Notes: generated by a model not told the origin, from the letters alone. A stretch of 64,000 nucleotides of DNA from Bacillus sp. OV166 (GCF_900177675.1 NZ_FXWM01000002.1:350001-414000); one strand, 5' to 3'. Counted from the stretch's first letter, positions 35,869 to 44,539 are shown. Made by a program: numbers and translations.

Positions 35869-36099
35869 GGGCTGCCGGTGGTGCAGCTTTTTATGACCAT
35901 AGAATACCACACTTCACTAGAAGCCCATATTTAGCCTGATGACGTTTTAAACATATCAGAATACGAAACTATTGGTAATGGTTTTAAATGCTGTCATTGG
36001 TCAAATTTGAAAGCGGATTACAGCATAAATAATATTCAGTCTATTTTGTTTGAAGCCTTTTAATAAAAACTCTGTTAAATAATAATGTTGATAATTACT
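35869..36099. other. gap without recognisable gene
   Basis: A short T-rich tail follows the small acidic gene. No coding or structural feature that I can support. Confidence 0.4.
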
Positions 36100-36128
36100 C
36101 AAAACAAAAAGGACCCATTTAGGTCCTA
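36100..36128 (-). terminator. terminator of the inverted peptide cluster
   Basis: On the minus strand AGGACC-taaat-GGGTCCT is followed by TTTTTGTTTTG. The 36129-36241 stretch shares the AGGAGCCTCCGG end with the other Arg/Phe copies. Confidence 0.65.
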
Positions 36129-36241
36129 GAATAGCCTTCTTCAGCCAGCTTCTTAGCTCAAAAAGAACAACTGCCTTTGATGGCAGCAAGTTCTTACCGG
36201 AGGCTCCTGAAAATACTGTTTAAATCATTTCCTTACTAGAA

Positions 36242-36376
36242 TCAACGTCTTCTTCTTTCTCTTTCAAATTCAAAGGGGAAAAAAGGGAAAAAGGGGAAAA
36301 AGGGGAAAAATCGTCTTCTTCTAAAGTCATCACGAAAAAATCGATCTCTTCTAAAATCATCACGAAAAAAACCCAT
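36242..36376 (-). CDS. Arg/Phe-rich low-complexity protein (copy 2 of 3)
   Basis: The 44-residue protein reads MGFFRDDFRRDRFFRDDF, RRRRFFPFFPFFPFFPFEFE, RERRRR. The Ile-Glu blocks of copy 1 are replaced by a run of FFP triplets. AAGGAGATG lies before ATG. Part of the inverted duplicate of the 26-kb peptide cluster. Composition this extreme suggests a structural or phase-separating peptide, perhaps spore-associated (inference). Confidence 0.65.
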   Translation of the reverse strand: MGFFRDDFRRDRFFRDDFRRRRFFPFFPFFPFFPFEFERERRRR

Positions 36377-36455
36377 GTGTAATCATCTCCTTTCATTTCA
36401 GAAGCCTATATGACAAAGGACAGATTAACTTAACCCGCCCTTTGTTCCGTACAAT

Positions 36456-36548
36456 TTAGTAGCCGCTCATGAAAGAAGTTCCGACAATGATAAGCAGAAT
36501 GAACAATACAACGATTAACGCAAAAGCACTTCCCATTCCATCACCCAT
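36456..36548 (-). CDS. YjcZ-type 30-aa peptide
   Basis: MGDGMGSAFALIVVLFILL then IIVGTSFMSGY, with GGAGG nine bases before ATG. It is the inverted-cluster counterpart of 26234-26317. YjcZ-type hydrophobic tail with a minimal head. Confidence 0.75.
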   Translation of the reverse strand: MGDGMGSAFALIVVLFILLIIVGTSFMSGY

Positions 36549-36622
36549 GTATATCGCCTCCAACTATTCTTATTTAAATTTACTTTACTCAGTCAAAATC
36601 CTTCTATTTGGTTTATCAAACA

Positions 36623-36757
36623 TTAGCAAAAACTCGAAAGTACGATAATTAACAGAATGAACAATACCACGACTAAAACAAAAGTGCTGCCGCCATAGCC
36701 ACCGCCGCCATAACCGTAACCGTCGTATCCATAACCGCCGCCACATAAGCCCCACAT
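36623..36757 (-). CDS. YjcZ-family peptide, 44 aa
   Basis: MWGLCGGGYGYDGYGYGGGG then YGGSTFVLVVVLFILLIIVL-SSFC. Gly/Tyr head plus the typical hydrophobic tail. GGTGG precedes ATG. The functional-looking version of the degenerate copy at 26079-26174. Confidence 0.8.
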   Translation of the reverse strand: MWGLCGGGYGYDGYGYGGGGYGGSTFVLVVVLFILLIIVLSSFC

Positions 36758-36892
36758 ACAAATCACCACCTATTGGAATATCTGAAGTAAAACCTTTCAC
36801 TATGTATATATATTTCGTAAGACAAGGATGGATTGGACAATCATCCTAATGGTTAGGACAAAATATGTGATTTGCTTAAACAATTTCTAAAA

Positions 36893-37012
36893 ATGAAAAG
36901 AAGCGTCTGCAATAAATGCAAACGCCTCTTCGGAGGTATTGATGTATGCCTGGTGGCCTTGGATAGTAATAACATATGCACTCAGAATAAAGCTGAATGG
37001 GACAAGTGCTGA
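36893..37012 (+). CDS. Cys-rich small protein, 39 aa
   Basis: Frame MKRSVCNKCKRLFGGIDVCL then VALDSNNICTQNKAEWDKC. Five cysteines, with a CxxC pair, suggest a zinc knuckle or disulfide peptide. A frameshifted relative lies at 25821-25951 in the same place relative to its own YjcZ gene, which supports reality. The ribosome binding site is weak. Divergent from the YjcZ gene at 36757. Confidence 0.45.
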   Translation: MKRSVCNKCKRLFGGIDVCLVALDSNNICTQNKAEWDKC

Positions 37013-37070
37013 ATAAAAGTAAATAAAATTGACTCTAAATAAATGAACAAATTTGGGTGTTGGAAAACGA

Positions 37071-37150
37071 TGGCGTATAACGGGAATATGAACGCCTGAG
37101 GATGATGCTATCAGACTAGAACCCAATTATTCTGAGTTTACCAGTTTTGG
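37071..37150 (+). pseudogene. broken copy of the 35668 small acidic gene
   Basis: GGCGTATAACGGGAATATGA followed by an early stop, then AGGATGATGC..CAGAC and ..CTGAGTTTACCAG, matching the first 25 codons of 35668-35868 with deletions. Confidence 0.55.
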
Positions 37151-37211
37151 ACTTCACTAAAGTGGTAAACCAGCATAAATTAGATTATTAACCTGTAAAG
37201 GATGTTTTTAT

Positions 37212-37427
37212 ATGTCAGCAATCCCTTTTCAAATAATTATTGATGTTGTGAACGGTGGGGTTGTCAATTTTGGCGGTGCTTTGTATGTTAATCCTAAAAA
37301 CGCTGTGAAGAGTAATCACGGTGCAGGCACTAACAATACAGGTATTCACATCGTAACGATTAATGGAGTTAGTTCCACTAATTCGCTAGATGCTGATGCA
37401 GTGGATCAGCCAATCGTTGATGATTAA
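37212..37427 (+). CDS. GerPA/GerPF-family spore germination protein
   Basis: The 71-residue protein IPFQIIIDVVNGGVVNFGGA, YVNPKNAVKSNHGAG, GIHIVTINGVSSTNSLDADA and VDQPIVDD follows the GerPA/GerPF pattern (GGVVNFGD..Y.SPK..SK, then NG.S.TN..D.D..DQ). GerP proteins help germinants cross the spore coat and are normally encoded by a hexacistronic gerP operon; this one is solitary. AAAGGATG lies before ATG. Confidence 0.8.
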   Translation: MSAIPFQIIIDVVNGGVVNFGGALYVNPKNAVKSNHGAGTNNTGIHIVTINGVSSTNSLDADAVDQPIVDD

Positions 37428-37510
37428 AAGTAAATTAAGAAGTTTGGCACCACGGCTTGTTGAAAATCAACAATCAAATTTAACATAGCCAATAAATAAA
37501 AAACTCTATA

Positions 37511-38012
37511 GGGCGGCAGCACTACGGACTGATCAGAAAGGAGAGAGCACCTTTCTGTCATTCCGTACGTGTCGCTTCGGCATTAAATGGACCGATAACC
37601 ACGGACTGTACGGCTCACGCCTACATTACGTAGGTTCCTGTTCCGTTTACGGCTTATGCCGCCATACCGAACGAGCCGAGAATCGGAAAATCAAAAGATT
37701 GAAAGATTAAAAGAATAAAAGACAAGATGAGAGCAGCCGAAACGGCTGCTTTTGTTGTTTATTTTTCCCTTTTGCCATCCGAATCGTAAAACAGCGCAAG
37801 CCTACTAACCTTTTAGCCGGTAGGAACCCGAACCTTTCCGGCTAAAAGCTAAGATGGCTAGTCACTCAATCAAGGGGCAAAAAACTTTTTTGTTTAAGAG
37901 CGCTGTGCAACAACAAAAAACTTTTTGTGCTTAATCCCTTGACCGATTGCCTATGCGTGTTTTTCGTTCTACCTGTCAAAAGGGGAAAAATCATCCCCCT
38001 TTGGGGAACTAA
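37511..38012 (+). repeat. structured leader element, copy C (upstream of radC)
   Basis: Third copy, 9.5 kb from the others, ending about 70 bases before the radC start. The three-way-junction stem is CTTTTAGCCGG (37810-37820) with CCGGCTAAAAG (37838-37848), fully paired. Against copy A (C-G) and copy B (T-G) this is a compensatory change to T-A. The 5' stem keeps TAAATGGA with TCCGTTTA through a wobble pair. Confidence 0.75.
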
Positions 38013-38080
38013 TTTGCTTCGGAAAGCAAAAGAAAAAATGAAAGTGATAAAAATTAAAAAACACAAAGGAGTTTTGAAAA

Positions 38081-38533
38081 ATGGAATTAACATCAATTTT
38101 TGAAGTGGTTCGAATTAAGCAGGAAATCAAGGAGTCATTAGAGCCTTTTGCACTTCATCAAATCCGTTCACCGCAAGATGCGCAAGAATTAGCTGCCGCA
38201 CAAATTGCAGATGAAGACAGAGAAGTTTTTCTTGTCATGATGCTCAATACTAAGAATCAGGTGATTGGGTTACATAGAGCGCATGTAGGTAGCTTAAATT
38301 CAAGCATAGTACATCCGCGAGATGTGATGAAAAGCGCTATTCTTAACAATGCTGCATCTATTATTGTCAGTCATCAGCATCCTAGCGGTGACACGACACC
38401 GAGCAGAGAAGATATAGAGGTAACGAAACGACTTGCAGAAGCAGGAAAAATTATCGGAATTGAAGTTCTCGACCATGTAATTGTCAGTCATACCGGAAAG
38501 CACGTCAGTTTAAAAGAGAAAGGGTATCTATAA
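38081..38533 (+). CDS. radC: RadC/YeeS-type JAB-domain protein
   Basis: The 150-residue protein is a short plasmid-type RadC with a complete JAMM metal site: Glu in DEDREVFLVMML and SHQHPSGDTTPSREDIEVTK (HxH, seven residues, SxxD). Despite its name RadC has no proven repair role; short versions travel with anti-restriction genes on mobile elements. AAAGGAG precedes ATG. Transcribed from behind leader copy C. Confidence 0.9.
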   Translation: MELTSIFEVVRIKQEIKESLEPFALHQIRSPQDAQELAAAQIADEDREVFLVMMLNTKNQVIGLHRAHVGSLNSSIVHPRDVMKSAILNNAASIIVSHQHPSGDTTPSREDIEVTKRLAEAGKIIGIEVLDHVIVSHTGKHVSLKEKGYL

Positions 38534-38548
38534 AAAAAGAAAAATTAC

Positions 38549-38577
38549 AAAAGGGGCAACGACAACGCCCCTTTTGC
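38549..38577 (+). terminator. terminator after radC
   Basis: AAAAGGGGC (38549-38557) pairs perfectly with GCCCCTTTT (38567-38575). Confidence 0.8.
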
Positions 38578-39198
38578 TTGAAAGAAGAGGAAAAATGAAA
38601 AGCTACATCAGCTGGATCGCCAGCTGGTTGAGGCTTACGGATGGAAGAAAAAACTAGCCGTTTTTTCTTGATTAAAGCAGGCATCGAGCCTGCTTGCAGT
38701 TGCTGCTCAAGCAGCCTATAAAAACCTTTTGAAAGTTTATTCGGGGATAAGAAGAAGTTTGGAAGTGATAAAGATTATATTTAATGCATAATATTCCTAG
38801 TTTAAATTGTCTTTTATCCAGGATATATAAAAATGCTGATAGTCAACTTAATTTCTCACATAAAACTAAACTTTAATGATATTGTTTTTTTATTTTTGTT
38901 TTAACGCAAGGTTTTCGTTTTGAAAGAAATTAGTACCTTATAGTTCATGGGCTTCAGCTTTATGGTCTAAAACAGGAAATATAAAGTTAGGGTAAAAGGG
39001 CATAATGAACGAACCTAAAGGATTTAAGATTAAGAGAATAATAGAATAATGCATGATTCCATTTTCGTACTGATGAATCTTTATAAGAGAATGTTCTTAC
39101 ATCTTCTAAATGGCAAAGGGTCCTAAATCATAATTATATTCGTTTTAAAACCTCAGTATAGAATCCCTTAAAAACAAGCTAAAAGGAGAGAATCGGTT
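38578..39198. other. gap with hairpins, no supported gene
   Basis: Contains two hairpins (CAGCTGG..CCAGCTGG near 38610 and GCAGGC-ATCGA-GCCTGC near 38680) and a possible 20-residue frame at 38595 (MKSYISWIASWLRLTDGRKN) that I cannot support. The rest is AT-rich. Confidence 0.4.
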
Positions 39199-39711
39199 AT
39201 GAAAACGTGCCCATATTGTGGTAGTAACATAGAAAGAATTGATCAGCAGTACTATTATTGTAATTTTTGTAGTATGAAGCTCAATGCAAGGATCGTAAAA
39301 GAGAATCACGAACGTCTAGACGTCCGATTTCAGGAATTTGTATTAGATGCTTATATCGATAAGACAACACCAGAAATAATGATATTATCCACCTTTGAGT
39401 TATTATATTTGCTTAAAATGTTACGAAAAGAGCGCAATGACACGTATCATCATATGCATGTTTTTCATCGGGCTGGTATTGCCGGTTGCAAGGATTTTAA
39501 AGAGGCTGAAAAAGAAACAGGCCAGGATTACATGTATTTCACAAAAAAGACGTTTATTGTGGAAAATATCATCCGTACGCGTTTAGGTTATGTGCCGGAA
39601 CATATTACGGAAAGCTATTTGGTGAGGTATATTGAAAACATTAAAAAGGATAAAAAAACTGGTCCGATGATTATTCGGACCCAAAGAAAAAACATTTTAA
39701 ATAAGATGTAA
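39199..39711 (+). CDS. zinc-ribbon protein of unknown function
   Basis: The 170-residue protein opens with a zinc ribbon (CPYCGSNIERIDQQYYYCNF-C). A helical domain follows with MLRKERNDTYHHMHVFHRAG and FTKKTFIVENIIRTRLGYVP. AAAGGAG precedes ATG. Family not recognised. The ribbon plus basic helices suggest nucleic-acid binding. It has its own short terminator-poor flanks. Confidence 0.7.
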   Translation: MKTCPYCGSNIERIDQQYYYCNFCSMKLNARIVKENHERLDVRFQEFVLDAYIDKTTPEIMILSTFELLYLLKMLRKERNDTYHHMHVFHRAGIAGCKDFKEAEKETGQDYMYFTKKTFIVENIIRTRLGYVPEHITESYLVRYIENIKKDKKTGPMIIRTQRKNILNKM

Positions 39712-39897
39712 ATGCAAATTTTTTGTATACCGATCATAATGTAGTGAGGATGTAACTCATACATGAGATTTTTATACTATGGGTACATCTAAAGTGAACA
39801 ACTATTTAATTAGACACGGGGAGGGTTTCTAGAAATCCTTTCCTTGAGTTTTTCCTAGAACGGCACTAAAGGTTTTCGGCTCAATCCAAACAAAACC

Positions 39898-40250
39898 CGA
39901 CAATTTTTTTACATGTAACGTTTGATTAAACAAGTGAAAAGAGGAAAACGGTCGAAGGAGGTAAGATTATCTGGAATGAATACTAATCTTTTAAGGTTAA
40001 GAAAAAACACGGAACCACTGCGACAATCTTTTTAATATGCTAGGAGGGAAATTCCTTTATAAATAAAGGATCTATTACAAATCTAAACAAACGTTTGATA
40101 AACAACAGAAAAGAGGAAAAGGGGTCGGATTATGTAAGATTACCTGGCTTTAATGCTATTCATTGAAGACTCAGAAAATAACTTGAACGCTCCGACAATC
40201 TTTTTTCATACTAGGATGGAAAGGGTTTTATAAATAAGGGTTTTTATAAA
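39898..40250 (+). repeat. decayed tandem repeat, three unequal copies
   Basis: CGACAAT-T(n) begins a copy at 39898, 40020 and 40192, each followed by AGG(A/G)GGGAAA-type and AAACGTTTGAT, GGTCG and GTAAGATTA blocks. The step is about 122 then 172 bases because of deletions. A related single copy lies at 2272-2393. The surrounding 39712-40620 has no other feature. Confidence 0.55.
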
Positions 40251-40621
40251 ACTAGAGACCTATCACACTAGAAAGTCGGTTCCTAAAGTTAACACATCAA
40301 TGTTGGATTGTAGCTTTCTCTATAAAGAGCAGATATCTTCTCAATCCCGATTCGATGTTAAGCTTTGTTGAATCATGGGTGCGGTCAATATGCAAATCAT
40401 TGAATCAGAGTGGTTAGGTGACATTACCGAGGCGACCGTCTCCATATCGCATTTTTGAGTTGAAACGCATCAACAAAGGCGAAGGGATATATTAGCTTGA
40501 TGTGATGGCTATGGGGTTATTGATGTAATGCCTGTTTTTTTACTAAATCTTACATACCATATCCAACTCTGTATCGGATTTTCACTATTGATGAAGATCT
40601 TCTTGTCCTTCAATTAACTAT

Positions 40622-40874
40622 TCAAGTATGGCAGAGAGCCCTTTTGAATAAATAACAGGCTGCTGCCGTATCCCTCAACTTTGAAACGTCCTTTTGCCAT
40701 TGTCGATAAACCAAAACCGATTGTAAGATTGACTCACATAAGGATGGTATTTCCTTTTCACCATGAAGGAGATAAGCTTCAATATACTTTTCTATAAGAA
40801 GATTACTAATCCACTCTTTTTGTTTAAGTTTAAGCAGCGGAAAAGTTATTATTAGTTTGAATTAATTTTTTCAT
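40622..40874 (-). pseudogene. small helical protein gene, frameshifted
   Basis: Starts MKKLIQTNN and after a one-base shift reads ITFPLLKLKQKEWISNLLIE, KYIEAYLLHGEKEIPSLCES and RQWQKDVSKLRDTAAACYLF. Family unknown. It lies next to the recombinase operon on the same strand. Confidence 0.4.
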
Positions 40875-40921
40875 CCGTTATTCATGATTTTACATATGTT
40901 CCTCCTTGGGGCTACATACAA

Positions 40922-41242
40922 TTATTTCATTAAATTATAAATTCTATCTTTCTTGTCCATATCCTCAACAAATAGGAGATTCCCCTTGGATACCAAAAGG
41001 TCCAAGAAGGAACATACTTGTGTATAATCTTTAGGCTTATTGGTTGAGAAGCGGTCGTTAGATAACTTTCCTTCTCGAATTAAAATTTCACAAATTTCCA
41101 TCGCACTAGTTACCCCTGATTTTAAAAGGGATATAATGGCATCGTGAACTGAAGAGAGGGGTTGACTTTCAGCAACTTCCTTAATTTCCTCCATAAATAA
41201 GTCATCAAATGATATTTGATTCAAATTTGCACTTCCTTTCAA
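40922..41242 (-). CDS. hypothetical protein downstream of the XerS-like recombinase
   Basis: The 106-residue protein reads NLNQISFDDLFMEEIKEVAE, SSVHDAIISLLKSGVTSAME and FLDLLVSKGNLLFVEDMDK. The second half has winged-helix-like spacing. It starts 25 bases after the recombinase with AAAGGAAG upstream, so the two form an operon; it may be a directionality or accessory factor (inference). No family recognised. Confidence 0.65.
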   Translation of the reverse strand: MKGSANLNQISFDDLFMEEIKEVAESQPLSSVHDAIISLLKSGVTSAMEICEILIREGKLSNDRFSTNKPKDYTQVCSFLDLLVSKGNLLFVEDMDKKDRIYNLMK

Positions 41243-41267
41243 AACAGTCTTCTGAAAGAAAACTGTT

Positions 41268-42398
41268 CTATATCTGCTTATTCTCCACGTTTTGCCTTCT
41301 TTGACCCATGAGCTTTGCTGCCTGTCTTGCTTTTTCTTGCTCAGGATTCGAATAAAGGGCTGCGGTAGTTGTGGAGGTATGCCCCAATTGTCGCATAAGA
41401 AGATGGATATCTCCGGTTTCGTCCATTAGGTTTGTAGCATATGTATGTCTTAACTTATGGGGAGACATAGATTTGTTGGACTTATATGCTTTGGTATACT
41501 TCTTTACCAGACTCTCAATGGCTCGATTAGAAAGGGGAGTGGGTTCGTTCTTTGATTTGGTAATAAAAACAAAGTCATAATCTTCATTTCCAGCATTATA
41601 ACGCTGAGAGCGTACATCTAAAAACTTCTTAAGATCCGACATAGATTCAGGTACCACCGCAACAATATCCTTTTTCCCACCTTTTCGTAACACAGAAATT
41701 CTATTTTCTTCAAAATCTAAATCTTTTAATCTTAAATTAGAGAGTTCATTAACTCGAATTCCACTTCCTAAAAATAAGGATAAGATTGCAAAATCTCTTT
41801 CTCTGTCCCTTTTAAAGAAAAATCGCATTCGGGATTCTTCTGGAAGCTCATTTTCATACGTATTCTGAACAAAGTTTAAGAAATGTACATCTTCATCATT
41901 TTGAAATATCTTTGATGATATTTTTGTGGCCCTCGCTCCCAGTGTTTCTTTTACTTTATTAACCTCAATTTTAAGCATTACATTCCTATAAAAGTAAGGC
42001 TCACCATCAGCATTTTCTGTTTGAGTCGTTAGATATTTAAAAAGAGAGCGGAGGGCGGATATTTTCCTGTTTATTGATACTTTCTCTGGTTTCTTAGTTT
42101 CTTTATTATTAATATGGACTTCGCGTCTCTGTAGGTACTTAAAGAAGTTTTTCGCATCATCTAAACGCAAGTTCTCCAAGTCCGATAAGGGAATATCTTT
42201 AATATTTTGACAGTCTGTTATTCTTTCAGCGATTAGCCAACCAAAGAAAATCTTATAATCGTGTAAATAATTTAATAGTGTGGAGGGGGAGCGGGTATCA
42301 AGTTTATCATCCACATATTCCATAACATAGGAAGGCATTTCCTTGACCATTTCCTCTAATTTCTTTTGATGGGTCTGATGTTGTCTTGAGTCGGCCAT
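41268..42398 (-). CDS. XerS-like tyrosine recombinase
   Basis: The 376-residue recombinase has an N-terminal SAM-like core-binding domain and a catalytic domain with Arg215 (GSGIRVNEL), Lys239 (RKGGKK), His314 and Arg317 (HKLRHTYATNL), His340 (QLGHTST) and Tyr349. The linker TENADGEPYFYRNVM and ETLGARA is typical of streptococcal and lactococcal XerS, single-protein dimer resolvases that use difSL. In Bacillaceae such proteins occur on mobile elements. ATG 42398 is chosen because AGGGGTGG lies just upstream; an in-frame start 15 codons earlier lacks a site. Confidence 0.88.
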   Translation of the reverse strand: MADSRQHQTHQKKLEEMVKEMPSYVMEYVDDKLDTRSPSTLLNYLHDYKIFFGWLIAERITDCQNIKDIPLSDLENLRLDDAKNFFKYLQRREVHINNKETKKPEKVSINRKISALRSLFKYLTTQTENADGEPYFYRNVMLKIEVNKVKETLGARATKISSKIFQNDEDVHFLNFVQNTYENELPEESRMRFFFKRDRERDFAILSLFLGSGIRVNELSNLRLKDLDFEENRISVLRKGGKKDIVAVVPESMSDLKKFLDVRSQRYNAGNEDYDFVFITKSKNEPTPLSNRAIESLVKKYTKAYKSNKSMSPHKLRHTYATNLMDETGDIHLLMRQLGHTSTTTAALYSNPEQEKARQAAKLMGQRRQNVENKQI

Positions 42399-42535
42399 GT
42401 TTCCACCCCTTGTCGAAATTTGCCGTTTATGCGTAAAATTCAATTTTTACGTATAGTTATTAACATAATTACTTTATGGTAAACATAGGATTTATTGCTT
42501 TTTACTGAAAAAAAGGGAGCCGTAAGAAAGTAGGA

Positions 42536-42694
42536 TTATTTTATAGGGACTTTTACGTAATCATACTTATCCGGATACATACTTCTAAACTTACTAATAG
42601 CATTTTCAGCAGCTTCTTTAGATTCAAAAACTTCATTTAAAATAATTGCTTCTTTATTTGTATTTATATGAAATACTCTAATTTTATATCTCAT
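42536..42694 (-). CDS. small protein, 52 aa, next to the toxin-antitoxin pair
   Basis: MRYKIRVFHINTNKEAIILN, EVFESKEAAENAISKFRSMY and PDKYDYVKVPIK. AAGGGGGG lies 6 bases before ATG and the gene starts 15 bases after hepT. Beta-strand start and a helical middle; family unknown. Perhaps a third gene of the operon. Confidence 0.6.
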   Translation of the reverse strand: MRYKIRVFHINTNKEAIILNEVFESKEAAENAISKFRSMYPDKYDYVKVPIK

Positions 42695-42709
42695 AGAAAA
42701 CCCCCCTTA

Positions 42710-43114
42710 TTAATATTCTAGAATTTGTCTTGTATAATCGGTAAAATCACCTAGATGCTTATCCACGATTTGATTTAGAATGTCTATATTAAGGGTTTGG
42801 TAATCGTGTACAGCAATGTTTCGAAATCCTACCATTGCTTTTAGTCTTTTGGCTATATTTTCGTCTATAATCGAGTTAGACTGAAGCATATCAAACGCAT
42901 CTCTACTGGTCTGAGGCAATCCAAGGCGTTGTTCAGAAACGATATGCATGGCCAAGTCTATAGAGGCTTCACATGAACGTTGTATGTTTAGAATAATTGA
43001 ATCTTGTTTCGTATAGTCTTTTAGATTAGCGGGATCGTTTGCATATACTTCTTGTATGCGGTTTATACAGCGTTCAATCACACTTATTTTGTTCAAAATC
43101 ACATCATTTTTCAT
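42710..43114 (-). CDS. hepT: HepT-like HEPN toxin
   Basis: The 134-residue DUF86/HEPN protein carries the RNase motif RNIAVHDY (R, four residues, H, x, Y). Its Tyr is the residue that the cognate antitoxin AMPylates in studied HepT/MntA pairs. Helices such as NIQRSCEASIDLAMHIVSEQ and ENIAKRLKAMVGFRN are typical. Start at ATG 43114, 6-7 bases after GTGGG; the upstream GTG is less likely. Overlaps mntA by 11 bases. Confidence 0.9.
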   Translation of the reverse strand: MKNDVILNKISVIERCINRIQEVYANDPANLKDYTKQDSIILNIQRSCEASIDLAMHIVSEQRLGLPQTSRDAFDMLQSNSIIDENIAKRLKAMVGFRNIAVHDYQTLNIDILNQIVDKHLGDFTDYTRQILEY

Positions 43115-43511
43115 AAACAGACCCACTTTCACTGATATTTTTTAAGATATTCTTCCGTTCTTCATTCAATTTTGCGTACATGCTAAGAGCAGTCATTTGT
43201 TGATTCCTCAGTAATGTGTCATCTTTTGAGTAAATGACAGTACCGGTTGTGTAAATCTGTGCCTTAAAAACGGTTGATGCCGTCCCCAGATTAACCAGAT
43301 CCACATCTATTTTGAGGATATCTGCTAATTCTTGAGCTAATAAAAAAATCTCATATGTAGAAAGTGATGAATCCTGATTGTAGAAAGCCACATCAATGTC
43401 GCTGTCCTTATGTGTACAGCTTTTCGCATAAGAACCAAACACAATAATAAATGAAGGATTCATTTTGCCTATAAGGAAATCTTGAATTTTTTGAAACATT
43501 TCTGATTTCAT
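43104..43511 (-). CDS. mntA: MntA-like nucleotidyltransferase antitoxin
   Basis: The 135-residue minimal nucleotidyltransferase has the GSYAKSCTHKDSDIDVAF signature (GSx10DxD) and a later acidic DVDLVNL. In the HepT/MntA type VII toxin-antitoxin system it neutralises HepT by AMPylation. It lies first in the operon, upstream of the toxin, as usual. Confidence 0.9.
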   Translation of the reverse strand: MKSEMFQKIQDFLIGKMNPSFIIVFGSYAKSCTHKDSDIDVAFYNQDSSLSTYEIFLLAQELADILKIDVDLVNLGTASTVFKAQIYTTGTVIYSKDDTLLRNQQMTALSMYAKLNEERKNILKNISESGSVYEK

Positions 43512-43877
43512 AAGACACGCTCCCTAATGATAATATGAATAGTATACCAAACATTCATTCTTATGTAAATTATTCGTAAAACTGGTATTTTACGCACAAA
43601 TGATAGCATAAATAAATTAGAGGAAGGAAAGATCCTCCTCTCTTTTTACTATCGACACGAAACTCCCAATAAATTTAAGACACTAAATCTTGCTGAAACA
43701 TGATTTAGCTTCAATATTGATGAAACAAAAATCCTAAATTTATGGCTTATGTGTCATTTATGATCTTTTACAGCCTTTAGTTAGAGAACGGATGCTCTTG
43801 CTTTTCGATATAAGCGCCTGATTGCGGAAGATTGAAAAACGCGAAAGGGCTACAAAAAATGGCTTCTAAGTTATTTT

Positions 43878-43917
43878 ACTAACGCACCCGTTACTTTAAG
43901 TACACTACTTCACAATC
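43878..43917 (-). repeat. array site 1, inverted (hybrid L/R type)
   Basis: On the minus strand: GATTGTGAAG, 6 bases, then ACTTAAAGTAACGGGTGCGT-TAGT. The left arm and GGGTGC are those of an L box, but the right arm GTTAGT is that of an R box, so this is a single symmetric site without the hairpin between. A matching site lies at 61816. A separate hairpin with T run (GGTTGCTACCGCAGCTC) lies beside it at 43935-43953. The 43512-43877 gap also holds a partial short repeat (43793-43815). Confidence 0.6.
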
Positions 43918-43972
43918 TTACTTCCAGAAAAAAAAGAGCTGCGGTAGCAACCTTTAGTTCTTAATAAAAAAA

Positions 43973-44161
43973 TTATTCTGCTATCCTAGTAACTTCATCT
44001 TCTGATATACACCATTCCTCACATCCATCAAGTTTTTCCGCTGTAAAAATATCCCCATCTTCTCCAATTGAGGAAATTTTGACCTTTTCTCCAATTTCAA
44101 ATTCATGATCTGTTTTATTTTTCATTATAATTACTATTTCTCCAATCTTGTATTTACTCAA
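43973..44161 (-). CDS. small protein, 62 aa (KOW/SH3-like layout)
   Basis: TTG-started frame MSKYKIGEIVIIMKNKTDHE, FEIGEKVKISSIGEDGDIFT and EEWCISEDEVTRIAE, with AAAAGGAGG 8 bases upstream. Two short beta repeats with GE.V turns look like an SH3-type barrel. Function unknown. First cassette-type gene of the array. Confidence 0.65.
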   Translation of the reverse strand: MSKYKIGEIVIIMKNKTDHEFEIGEKVKISSIGEDGDIFTAEKLDGCEEWCISEDEVTRIAE

Positions 44162-44254
44162 CAGACATGCCTCCTTTTATTAATCTGCGTAGTATAAAAC
44201 TTGATTAATTAAAATATGAAATGCGCCTCCATAAACTCTATATTTGAAAAAACG

Positions 44255-44500
44255 TCAAATATTTACATCTGTTTTTATTTTTCCAATAAAAATTGGTATA
44301 TCACTTGAAATATTCTTACCACCAGGGACATGAATAGGACCTATTATATTTCCATATTCCAAAATAGTTTCTTTATTTCGGAGGCAACTAACAAAGTTAT
44401 TTAAGTCTTGGGTATTTTTACGGGGGGATATATATGTTTGGGGTCGGTAAATTTCATTTTCATTCACCCACCCCTTTTTCCTAGTATTTGTAAAATTCAC
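44255..44500 (-). CDS. hypothetical small protein
   Basis: Frame up to 81 residues with YRPQTYISPRKNTQDLNNFV and NIIGPIHVPGGKNISSDIPI. The start is uncertain: GTG 44500 abuts its AAGAGG site and GTG 44467 follows AAGGGG closely. No family recognised. Confidence 0.4.
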   Translation of the reverse strand: MNFTNTRKKGWVNENEIYRPQTYISPRKNTQDLNNFVSCLRNKETILEYGNIIGPIHVPGGKNISSDIPIFIGKIKTDVNI

Positions 44501-44539
44501 CTCTTATCATTGACCACCATTTCCACCTTCACCACCCAT

